This document shows, piece by piece, positions 56,943 to 64,000 of a DNA stretch of 64,000 nt; position 1 is the first letter of the stretch; each line of letters begins with the position of its first letter. The notes beneath the pieces are model-generated. The model searched no databases. It saw nothing but the letters and a program-made list of their open reading frames with translations, and was not told the DNA's origin. Location: the NCBI GenBank assembly GCA_903822595.1, contig CAIJPS010000090.1:40320-104319 (forward strand), given 5' to 3'. Both the position numbers and the translations under genes were made by a program. This DNA comes from an uncultured Chlorobiaceae bacterium (GTDB lineage: Bacteria; Bacteroidota; Chlorobiia; Chlorobiales; Chlorobiaceae).

Positions 56943-57456
56943 GGAGCTTTTCGCGGATTTTGGCAGTTTTCTGCCGGGATGCATCGGCAAGTTTTTTGCG
57001 GAACTCAACGAGGGCCGCCATCAGTGCTTCATCAGAAAGGGCAAGAATCTGGACGGCAAGCAGGGCGGCATTTCGGGCATTGTCGATGCCCACCGTCGCC
57101 ACAGGAATTCCCGCTGGCATCTGCACGATGGAGTAAAGCGAGTCTTGACCATTGAGTTTTTTGCTGAAAATCGGTACACCGATAACCGGCAGCACCGTCA
57201 TGGCCGCAGTAACACCCGGCAGATGCGCGGCACCGCCAGCTCCAGCGATAATGACCTTCAAACCGCGTTCAATGGCTGACGTGGCATACACTTCAAGGTC
57301 ATGCGGTGTCCGGTGTGCAGAAATCACGGAGATTTCGGAGGCAATACCGAACTCATCAAAAACCAGAGAGGCCTCCTTCATGATATCGAAATCTGAATCT
57401 GAACCCATGAGAATGCCGACAACCGGCCTCTGATCAGCTTCTGTTTTTTGTTTCAT
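56929..57456 (-). CDS. purE: N5-carboxyaminoimidazole ribonucleotide mutase
   Basis: PurE converts N5-CAIR to CAIR in purine synthesis. The 175-residue protein has [50 protein letters not shown] and [16 protein letters not shown], all class I PurE signatures. The partner purK is not adjacent. It carries a C-terminal extension of about ten residues relative to E. coli PurE. Confidence 0.95.
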   Translation of the reverse strand: MKQKTEADQRPVVGILMGSDSDFDIMKEASLVFDEFGIASEISVISAHRTPHDLEVYATSAIERGLKVIIAGAGGAAHLPGVTAAMTVLPVIGVPIFSKKLNGQDSLYSIVQMPAGIPVATVGIDNARNAALLAVQILALSDEALMAALVEFRKKLADASRQKTAKIREKLHAKS

Positions 57457-57603
57457 AGAAAAGTACCGTAATTAAATTTTTCAGTAAGCAATTTGTGAAG
57501 AGAAGCCCCTCATGAGCGGCTCGTTGGTTTCCGATTGTCATCCCTCTGGTCGTGGCGTGCGATAACTTTCGCCGTGGCGACATCTTGACAACCAAAAGCG
57601 CAT

Positions 57604-57629
57604 GCCTTGAAAAACAAGGATTTCAAGGC
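57604..57629. promoter_or_regulatory. Inverted repeat upstream of hemN
   Basis: GCCTTGAAA (57604-57612) and TTTCAAGGC (57621-57629) form a perfect 9-bp dyad with an 8-base centre, 95-120 bp before the hemN start. TTGACA, a -35 consensus, is at 57585-57590, but no good -10 follows at the right distance. It may be an operator for hemN or an RNA hairpin. Confidence 0.4.
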
Positions 57630-57723
57630 TGTTTATGGGCTAATGATTTATGAAATTGCCGAGTTTTATGTATTTTCACGAGAACCAATTTAAAAAAATA
57701 ATCCTTGCAGAGGAAAGATAACA

Positions 57724-59142
57724 ATGGCAACCAATCTCGCAGTAAAGTACAGCAATCCCGGCCCCCGTTATACCAGTTATCCCACCATTCCTTCATGGAG
57801 CACCGACGGTGTTACCCAGGAGCAGTGGAAAGAGGCGATGGTAAAGGGTTTTAACGACAGCAACGAGACTACCGGAATCAGCCTGTACATTCACATTCCC
57901 TACTGTGAGAACCACTGCTACTTCTGCGGCTGCAACGCTCATCGCACCCAGGATCACTCCTACGAAACACCCTATCTTGAGGCACTGCTCAAAGAGTGGC
58001 AGATGTATATTGATGTTTTCCCCGGTCGGCTCAACGTCAAGGAGCTGCACATCGGTGGCGGCACCCCTACTTTCTTCAGCCCTGAAAATCTTGTCAGGCT
58101 CATAGATGGAATCTGCAAGCATGTCAACAAGATGGACAACTACATGTTCAGCTTTGAGACCAATCCCAAGTCAACCTCAAGGGAGCACCTTGAAGCACTC
58201 TACAGTGTCGGCTTCCGCCGCATGAGTTTCGGTATACAGGATTTCGACCCGATTGTGCAGCAGGAGATCAACCGCCTCCAGTCATTCGAACTGGTCAAGG
58301 AAAAGGTTGACCTGGCTCGCGAAATCGGCTTTACCTCAGTCAATTTTGACCTTGTCTACGGCCTGCCCAAGCAAACAATGGCCACCATCACCGACACCAT
58401 CCAGAAGGTCATGGAGCTGAAACCTGACCGCCTTGCGTTCTACGCTTATGGCCACAACCCGCACATGTACGAAGGACAGCGGAAGTTCAAGGAGTCAGAC
58501 TTGCCTGTTGGCGACGTCAAGCAGGAGCTTTACGACAAAGGGAGCGCCATGCTTGAATCCATCGGCTACCATGAAATCGGCATGGACCATTTCGCCATTG
58601 AAGGTGATGCGCTCTACATTGCCGCAAAAAACGGCACGCTGCACCGTAACTTCATGGGTTATACCGAAAATACCACACAGATGATGCTGGCCATCGGCTC
58701 ATCCTCCATCAGCGATACCTGGTACGCATTTGCTCAGAACGAGCGCGACGACGAATCCTATATAAAGGCCGTCAACGAAGGGCGCTTTCCGCTTCACCGC
58801 GGCCACTTGCTGACCGACGAAGATCTGGTACTCCGTCGCCACATCCTCAACCTTATGTGCAAGCAGGAGACCTCATGGGAAGATCCCAAGCTCTACACCG
58901 ATGAGCTTGACATAGCCCTCTACCGTCTCGAAGACATGCAGAACGACGGCATTGTTGTTCTTGGCGACAAGAGCGTCAGGGTGACCGAGGCTGGCATTCC
59001 GTTTCTGCGCAATATCTGTATGGCCTTCGACGCAAGGCTCTGGAGCTCCGACAGCCTCTCAAAGGCATACAACGTTTCGCGCGATATCCAAAAGACCTAC
59101 ATCGAGAAAGCCCGACTTGCAAAGGCGCAACAGCCTGGTTGA
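57724..59142 (+). CDS. hemN: Oxygen-independent coproporphyrinogen III oxidase
   Basis: HemN is the radical SAM enzyme that makes protoporphyrinogen IX without oxygen, needed here for haem and bacteriochlorophyll in a strict anaerobe. The 472-residue protein starts [13 protein letters not shown]. It has the cluster motif [11 protein letters not shown] (CxxxCxxC plus the following Cys typical of true HemN), [33 protein letters not shown] and [13 protein letters not shown]. This set separates it from the haem chaperone HemW. AGAGGAAAG precedes the ATG. A terminator follows. Confidence 0.95.
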   Translation: MATNLAVKYSNPGPRYTSYPTIPSWSTDGVTQEQWKEAMVKGFNDSNETTGISLYIHIPYCENHCYFCGCNAHRTQDHSYETPYLEALLKEWQMYIDVFPGRLNVKELHIGGGTPTFFSPENLVRLIDGICKHVNKMDNYMFSFETNPKSTSREHLEALYSVGFRRMSFGIQDFDPIVQQEINRLQSFELVKEKVDLAREIGFTSVNFDLVYGLPKQTMATITDTIQKVMELKPDRLAFYAYGHNPHMYEGQRKFKESDLPVGDVKQELYDKGSAMLESIGYHEIGMDHFAIEGDALYIAAKNGTLHRNFMGYTENTTQMMLAIGSSSISDTWYAFAQNERDDESYIKAVNEGRFPLHRGHLLTDEDLVLRRHILNLMCKQETSWEDPKLYTDELDIALYRLEDMQNDGIVVLGDKSVRVTEAGIPFLRNICMAFDARLWSSDSLSKAYNVSRDIQKTYIEKARLAKAQQPG

Positions 59143-59169
59143 ATGATTTGACTTCAGTTGCAATCTTAC

Positions 59170-59197
59170 AAAGGGTGATTTCGGTCACCCTTTTTTT
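59170..59197 (+). terminator. Intrinsic terminator after hemN
   Basis: AAAGGGTGA (59170-59178) pairs with TCACCCTTT (59185-59193) around six bases and runs into seven T residues. It lies in the 65-bp gap before the oxidoreductase gene. Confidence 0.85.
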
Positions 59198-59207
59198 GTG
59201 AAAATTT

Positions 59208-60341
59208 ATGACAAAAAAAATAAAAATAGGCTTTATAGGAAGTGGCTGGTCGAGAATTGCTCAGGCTCCCGCCTTTTCAATGATGGAGAATGTAGAACTT
59301 GCAGCCGTGGCAAGCCCGACCGAACTGCATCGCCAGAAGTTCATGAAGATGTTTGATATCAGCAAGGGCTTCGCTGACTGGCGCGACATGCTCCACTGCG
59401 ATCTTGACCTGGTCTGCGTCACCACGCCGACCTACCTGCACAGGGAGATGGTGAACGGAGTTCTCCAGAGTGGCAAAAGTGTACTCTGCGAAAAACCTTT
59501 TGCGCTCAATGTCGCCGATGCTGCCGATATGGTGGATGTAGCCTCCACAGCTCGCGGGTTTGCACTCATTGACCATCAACTCCGGTTTCATCCCGGCGTT
59601 CGCTGTATGAAACAGATGATTGACGGCGGCGAAATTGGCAAAGTGTACGAAGTGCGTGCTGTTGTCAACCTTGCTTCCCGCAATCGCCCCGACATGCCCT
59701 GGTCATGGTGGTGTGACGCCGAAAAAGGCGGGGGAGCCCTTGGCGCCATCGGCTCCCATCTGATTGACATGAACCGATTTCTCATTGGCGAAATATCGAA
59801 GGTCTCCTGTAACCTTGCAACCAGTATTCCCTTTCGGCCCGACAAGTCGGGAATGCCATGCGCCGTCACGTCAGATGATCACTTTTCCATGACCATGAAA
59901 TTTGGCCCCTCATCGGTTGCCCTCGGCAGCTCCTCCTTGATGCATGTCACTACCGTTGGCGCCTACACCTGGCTTTCGTTTGAAGTTGTCGGCAGCCTCA
60001 AAACCATCAGGCTCGATGGAGCAGGAAGGTTATGGGAGGTTGCAAATGACCAGGCAACGGTGGGGCGCAGCCTTATTGATGCTCCCCGATGGAAACTGGT
60101 TGAGCCGATGCTGTCGTGGGACGAACTCGTTTTGCAGGAAAAAATCCGCCAGTCATCCATCGCCGTTCACGGTATTTTCGCTGTTGGCTTTGCCTTTCTT
60201 GCTCATCGTATTGTCAAGGCACTCAAGAACAAGTTGACGGGCTTGCATGATGCCGCAGGCTTTCCTGACGGCCTCATGATCCAGAAAGTCATGCATGCAG
60301 CCCGAAAATCCGACAAGCTTCAACGCTGGATTAAAATTTAA
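59208..60341 (+). CDS. Gfo/Idh/MocA family oxidoreductase
   Basis: This NAD(P)-dependent oxidoreductase probably acts on a sugar, inositol or related compound. The 377-residue protein has the dinucleotide loop [27 protein letters not shown], the family signature [11 protein letters not shown] with catalytic Lys, and [15 protein letters not shown] in the substrate domain. The substrate cannot be told. It lies just after the hemN terminator and 6 bp before the SMR gene, which suggests co-transcription with the exporter. Confidence 0.88.
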   Translation: MTKKIKIGFIGSGWSRIAQAPAFSMMENVELAAVASPTELHRQKFMKMFDISKGFADWRDMLHCDLDLVCVTTPTYLHREMVNGVLQSGKSVLCEKPFALNVADAADMVDVASTARGFALIDHQLRFHPGVRCMKQMIDGGEIGKVYEVRAVVNLASRNRPDMPWSWWCDAEKGGGALGAIGSHLIDMNRFLIGEISKVSCNLATSIPFRPDKSGMPCAVTSDDHFSMTMKFGPSSVALGSSSLMHVTTVGAYTWLSFEVVGSLKTIRLDGAGRLWEVANDQATVGRSLIDAPRWKLVEPMLSWDELVLQEKIRQSSIAVHGIFAVGFAFLAHRIVKALKNKLTGLHDAAGFPDGLMIQKVMHAARKSDKLQRWIKI

Positions 60342-60347
60342 TCACCG

Positions 60348-60677
60348 ATGTCCACCTCATGGATATGCCTCATCATTGCCGGTTGTCTTGAATGCGGCTG
60401 GGCACTCAGCCTGAAATATACCGAAGGCTTTACGCGCCCCATACCTTCGCTCATGACGGCTGCGGCCATGATAGCAAGTTTCTTGTTCCTTTCACTTGCC
60501 ATGAAAACCATCCCGGTTGGCACAGCCTACACTGTATGGACAGGTATCGGTGCCATCGGGGTGGCCCTGTTCGGCATGATTTTGTTCAATGAGCCGCGTG
60601 ACCTGGCGCGGATTCTTTGCCTGCTGCTGATCATCAGCGGTATTATCGGGTTGAAGGTGTTTTCCGGGGGAAGGTAA
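60348..60677 (+). CDS. sugE: SMR family exporter, SugE/Gdx type
   Basis: This four-helix small multidrug resistance family protein of 109 residues works as an antiparallel dimer. The proton/substrate Glu is in helix 1 ([20 protein letters not shown]), and [19 protein letters not shown] and [20 protein letters not shown] are typical. The [12 protein letters not shown] stretch points to the SugE/Gdx branch, whose known members export guanidinium. No guanidine riboswitch is present in the 6-bp gap upstream. Confidence 0.88.
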   Translation: MSTSWICLIIAGCLECGWALSLKYTEGFTRPIPSLMTAAAMIASFLFLSLAMKTIPVGTAYTVWTGIGAIGVALFGMILFNEPRDLARILCLLLIISGIIGLKVFSGGR

Positions 60678-60726
60678 ACGGATGTGGGGCATTGGCTCGA
60701 ATATCCACAATGTAATCAGTATGCCG

Positions 60727-61041
60727 TCAGTTTCTGCTATTGACCTGCGCATCTATAGCAAGGTTCATCTGTTCCTTGAGCTCTCTCAGCCGTTCAGCCG
60801 CATCGGGATCGCCTTGTGCTTCCTTCAGTCTTAATACGGCGCTTTTTGCATAAAAACCACCTTTCGGTTCCAACTGCCTGCGCTTTTCGGTCACTCCGAT
60901 TTCAATGCTCGCAATTTCTGCTACTTCCACAATCTCCTCTGAAAGTGTCGGGTCTTTTCTTATCACCTTCAGGGCGTCATAAGCCTCTTTGTACTGCCCG
61001 GCCTCGATCTGGTCAATAATACGTTGTAGTTGTGTTTTCAT
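60727..61041 (-). CDS. Small helical protein of unknown function
   Basis: The 104-residue protein is charged, predicted helical and without membrane segments. It has a TPR-like helical pair at the start (RIIDQIEAGQYKEAYDALKV) and a second helical region ending LRELKEQMNLAIDAQ. No family was recognised. MKTQLQRI was taken as the start, seven codons inside the longest frame. It is convergent with sugE and has its own upstream spacer. Confidence 0.65.
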   Translation of the reverse strand: MKTQLQRIIDQIEAGQYKEAYDALKVIRKDPTLSEEIVEVAEIASIEIGVTEKRRQLEPKGGFYAKSAVLRLKEAQGDPDAAERLRELKEQMNLAIDAQVNSRN

Positions 61042-61156
61042 GGATTTATGATGGAATCCCATTTATGGCATGAAAATGATTCGGGTTATGCCCGACAGGA
61101 TAGCCTTCTTTGAAGTGACTCCGAGATTGAGTTCAATGGTTACGCTACGGTGCCGC

Positions 61157-62674
61157 TCAGATCTTCTCCCACTCGAACTTGCTGACGTTTCTTGCTTTGG
61201 GGTCAAAGACGATACCAACCAGGTAGCGTTCACCAGCATATTTCTCGTAATACTTCATCTTTTTGATCTGCTCAAGCGGCTCCTTGCCGGTCACCTTGAA
61301 TTCAAACAAAAAGGTTCTCCCCTCGGCCTTCAGCGTCAGGTCAATTCGCCCCTTGTTGCTCACATCCTCGGCGATAATGTCGAGGCCGAGACTGGCAAAA
61401 TAGGCATAAAGCACGCTGGCGTAAAAGCCTTCGTAACCCTCAATGGCGTTGTTGGTGAAGTTGTTGTAAGCGATGCTTGAAAAAAGTCGCCGGATAACGG
61501 GTTCCAGACTTTCAATATCTCCGGCGTTGATGATATCAAGCAGCTCATAGCGGATCGGCTCTTTTTCCGAAACGCTGGTCATTGATTGCAAAATATACTC
61601 GTTAAAACTGATCTGCACCTCCTTGTTGGGAAATCCCAACTCGTAGCCAACTCCCATGCCCGACTGGATCAGGCGTTTTATGGTCAAATAGCCGGTCTGA
61701 AACATAATCGTTTCCAGATTGAGCGACTCAATGTTAAAGCTGTTGGCCAGAGACTCATTAACTCGCAGACTGTTCAGTTTGGGGATAAAATAGTTGTTCT
61801 TTTTGATGAGTTCAATCAGAAACCGGGGAGTCCCTGTCTCGAACCAATAGTTTTTGAACATCTTTTGGTTCTTGATAAAGAGCAGGATATCGTAGGGGTT
61901 ATAGACTTTATCACCCAAAAAGTTATACCCATTGTACCACCGCTTGACCTGTTCCATATCTACGCCTTCGAGATACGGAGCAAAAGCGGTGTCAACATCA
62001 AGCTGGGTGTAACCGCAGACTGTGCCATATTCGGGATTAAGGCTGATATCTTCCAGATTGTTCAGACCGCTGAAGAGCGACACCTTCGAGAATTTGCTCA
62101 CCCCGGTGAGGAAGGCGAAGCGCAGATACTCGTCGTTCTCCTTGATTTTGGTATAAAAGTCGTGCATTCCGTCACGGACGGCGAGCGCTTCAGGGATATG
62201 CTCAATATTGTCAGGGATAAGTTTGTCGTACTCGTCAACGAGAATGACAACTTTCTGATTATACTTTTGAAATGCCTTTTTGATTAATTCTGCGAAACAT
62301 TGGTTCGGATCCTCTTTTTCTTCGCAGACAATATCGAGCCGTTCCTGATTGTCCTTCAGGATATAGAAGAGGTTTTTTTTAAGGCTCTCCCGGCAGTGAA
62401 CCCCGCCACTGAAACTGATTTTGATGACTGGCCAGGTCACCTCCCAGTTCCATTGCTCCTCGATGAGCAACCCCTTGAAAAGCTCGCGTTTTCCCTCGAA
62501 AATATTTTTCAGCGTATCGAGAAAGAGGCTTTTACCGAAACGTCGTGGACGCGACAGAAAGACATAGCGATAATTGTCAATCAGGCCACGGGCCATCGCT
62601 GTTTTGTCGATGTAGAGATAATCATCCTCGATGATTGTGCGGAAGGTTTGTATTCCTACAGGTAATTTTTTCAT
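61157..62674 (-). CDS. AAA-ATPase-like protein with C-terminal PD-(D/E)XK domain
   Basis: The 505-residue protein matches the common AAA-ATPase-like plus PDDEXK_9 family. It begins LPVGIQTFRTIIEDDYLYIDKT, with P-loop-like SRPRRFGKSLFLDTL and Walker B VVILVDEYDKLIP. The C-terminal nuclease-like core reads GRIDLTLKAEGRTFLFEFKV, with the Asp and Glu-x-Lys. The family is abundant in anaerobes, often in many copies, and its role is unknown. It lies next to a CRISPR array end, 99 bp away, which may be chance. A 7-bp dyad (62690-62710) precedes it. Confidence 0.88.
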   Translation of the reverse strand: MKKLPVGIQTFRTIIEDDYLYIDKTAMARGLIDNYRYVFLSRPRRFGKSLFLDTLKNIFEGKRELFKGLLIEEQWNWEVTWPVIKISFSGGVHCRESLKKNLFYILKDNQERLDIVCEEKEDPNQCFAELIKKAFQKYNQKVVILVDEYDKLIPDNIEHIPEALAVRDGMHDFYTKIKENDEYLRFAFLTGVSKFSKVSLFSGLNNLEDISLNPEYGTVCGYTQLDVDTAFAPYLEGVDMEQVKRWYNGYNFLGDKVYNPYDILLFIKNQKMFKNYWFETGTPRFLIELIKKNNYFIPKLNSLRVNESLANSFNIESLNLETIMFQTGYLTIKRLIQSGMGVGYELGFPNKEVQISFNEYILQSMTSVSEKEPIRYELLDIINAGDIESLEPVIRRLFSSIAYNNFTNNAIEGYEGFYASVLYAYFASLGLDIIAEDVSNKGRIDLTLKAEGRTFLFEFKVTGKEPLEQIKKMKYYEKYAGERYLVGIVFDPKARNVSKFEWEKI

Positions 62675-62689
62675 AGTCAGTTACTCTCA

Positions 62690-62710
62690 ATTCAAAACAG
62701 TTCTTTGAAT
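62690..62710. promoter_or_regulatory. Dyad upstream of the AAA-ATPase gene
   Basis: ATTCAAA (62690-62696) and TTTGAAT (62704-62710) form a perfect 7-bp inverted repeat with a 7-base centre, 15 bp upstream of the start codon. It may be an operator or a chance AT-rich dyad. Confidence 0.3.
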
Positions 62711-62773
62711 ATAGCAACCATGATTGAAAACTCTCTACACAGCATTACGGGCTCTTTTTTTGGGCAAAGTTCA

Positions 62774-64000
62774 GTTTCAATCCACGCGCCCGCGGGGGGC
62801 GCGACTTCGCAACACCACTACCGGCGGCCCGATAACCGGAGTTTCAATCCACGCGCCCGCGGGGGGCGCGACATGCCCACCAAAACATCCTCTTTTGTAA
62901 AACCGTGTTTCAATCCACGCGCCCGCGGGGGGCGCGACTACGGTGGTTCGCGATGGCGAGGTTTTTTTAAGGTTTCAATCCACGCGCCCGCGGGGGGCGC
63001 GACTGATTTGGACAGGATTGGACAGGTTGCGGAACTGTTTCAATCCACGCGCCCGCGGGGGGCGCGACTTGGGGCGCTGGAGGTCAGGGATAACTGGCAG
63101 GAGTTTCAATCCACGCGCCCGCGGGGGGCGCGACCACGCTGATGGGTTACTCTCCGACTTTCAAGGCAGTTTCAATCCACGCGCCCGCGGGGGGCGCGAC
63201 GTTAAACGCAGCCCGGCTGCGTTCTCTTCTTTGCGTTTCAATCCACGCGCCCGCGGGGGGCGCGACTTCCTGAAAAGGGGAGGAGGGAACACTCTTCTCC
63301 CTGTTTCAATCCACGCGCCCGCGGGGGGCGCGACTGCCCTATAAATTACTGCGATAACGGCAGCAAATATAGTTTCAATCCACGCGCCCGCGGGGGGCGC
63401 GACTCAAATTTGCCGATATGCTTATCAATCCACCGGAGTTTCAATCCACGCGCCCGCGGGGGGCGCGACACAATGCGGGCAAACTGCTTTCCTCCCAAAA
63501 AGGTTTCAATCCACGCGCCCGCGGGGGGCGCGACCGCTGAATTTCCGCCACCGGCACCCCGCACTCAAGTTTCAATCCACGCGCCCGCGGGGGGCGCGAC
63601 AATGCCGTGGCGTCGAGGATGTAGTTTTTCTAGCGTTTCAATCCACGCGCCCGCGGGGGGCGCGACCCTCTTCCTCAAGGAATCTCAAGAAGCGGAAGAG
63701 TTTCAATCCACGCGCCCGCGGGGGGCGCGACGATAGTTTTCCCTCCAAAAGCTGTCTGCGACAAGTTTCAATCCACGCGCCCGCGGGGGGCGCGACTGTA
63801 CGCCCAAGGCCGGTTAAAGACTGGCCAAATGTTTCAATCCACGCGCCCGCGGGGGGCGCGACCTGAAGAAATTGGTCTGATAAGATGATATGGCACTGTT
63901 TCAATCCACGCGCCCGCGGGGGGCGCGACACCCGCCGGGGCGGTATGACCTACGTCCAAAGCTATGTTTCAATCCACGCGCCCGCGGGGGGCGCGACCTG
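62774..64000 (-). CRISPR. CRISPR array, type I-C-like repeats, continues past window
   Basis: Nineteen complete 32-bp repeats lie between 62774 and 63997, with 18 complete unique spacers of 33-37 bp and the array leaving the right edge. On the plus strand each repeat begins GTTTCAATCCACGCGCCC and ends GCGGGGGGCGCGAC. The internal CGCGCCC/GGGCGCG forms a 7-bp stem with a 5-base loop. All 19 read as identical. Read on the minus strand the repeat ends GTGGATTGAAAC, the usual 3' end of type I-C repeats. Transcription is therefore inferred leftward, with the leader beyond 64000 and the oldest spacers at 62774. No cas genes are in the window. Confidence 0.97.

Noticed and set aside
62705..63736. 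Repeated protein-like frames rich in FNPRARGGRD and SIHAPAGGAT across the right end
   Set aside because: They are translations of the CRISPR repeats and spacers in different frames, a well-known false gene call.

Overview
The window is from a green sulfur bacterium (Chlorobiaceae, Chlorobium/Pelodictyon type). The best evidence is three lineage markers. pscC encodes the three-helix, mono-haem cytochrome of the homodimeric type I reaction centre. bchG encodes bacteriochlorophyll a synthase. A 1189-residue pyruvate:ferredoxin oxidoreductase is the carbon-fixing enzyme that feeds from the reverse TCA cycle. The start of phosphoenolpyruvate carboxylase (ppc) runs off the left edge and fits the same carbon economy. 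The assignment rests on protein resemblance read by eye, not on a database search.

Layout. 1-5.8 kb: ppc (partial), pscC, queF, then a tightly overlapping set of methyltransferase, unknown protein and xerC, followed by hpf. 5.8-12.4 kb: hprK, an oligopeptide-binding lipoprotein with a single permease, ruvB and a TPR lipoprotein. 12.5-19.9 kb: nifJ, rlmB, gcvH-gcvPA and dapA. 19.9-25.4 kb is the most accessory-looking core stretch: a membrane protein ending exactly in a c-haem motif, a ribbon-helix-helix/PIN toxin-antitoxin pair with a possible third tiny gene, a CopD-like membrane protein, then recN, tatA and psd. 25.6-35.7 kb: tilS, an unknown membrane-anchored protein, rnhA, rpmB, bchG, trpD, an M24 peptidase, cutA, holB, ilvE and a PPi-type phosphofructokinase. 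35.8-50.3 kb: an FtsX-like permease, ispF, a DUF4407 protein, pyrD, glgP, a phosphoesterase, a ferritin-like protein, the C-terminal half of carB, ribBA, glyA and dnaG. 50.5-57.5 kb: exbB-exbD-exbD-tonB, argD, ndh with a small membrane partner, a cupin protein and purE. 57.7-61.1 kb: hemN, a Gfo/Idh/MocA oxidoreductase, an SMR exporter and a small helical protein. 61.1-64 kb: an AAA-ATPase/nuclease-like protein, then a CRISPR array with type I-C-like repeats that runs off the right edge (19 complete repeats seen, no cas genes in view).

Most genes are housekeeping or central metabolism, in short runs with frequent 4-bp start/stop overlaps. ppc, nifJ, glgP, pfp and ilvE belong to carbon storage and synthesis. 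hemN and bchG serve tetrapyrrole and pigment synthesis, and pscC the reaction centre. ruvB, recN, rnhA, holB, dnaG and xerC serve DNA replication and repair.

No rRNA or tRNA gene and no intact insertion sequence was found. No clearly new multi-gene system is visible. The best candidates for novelty are the C-terminal CXXCH membrane protein, the third small ORF coupled to the PIN toxin, the unknown gene between a methyltransferase and xerC, and the CRISPR end with its neighbouring AAA-ATPase.
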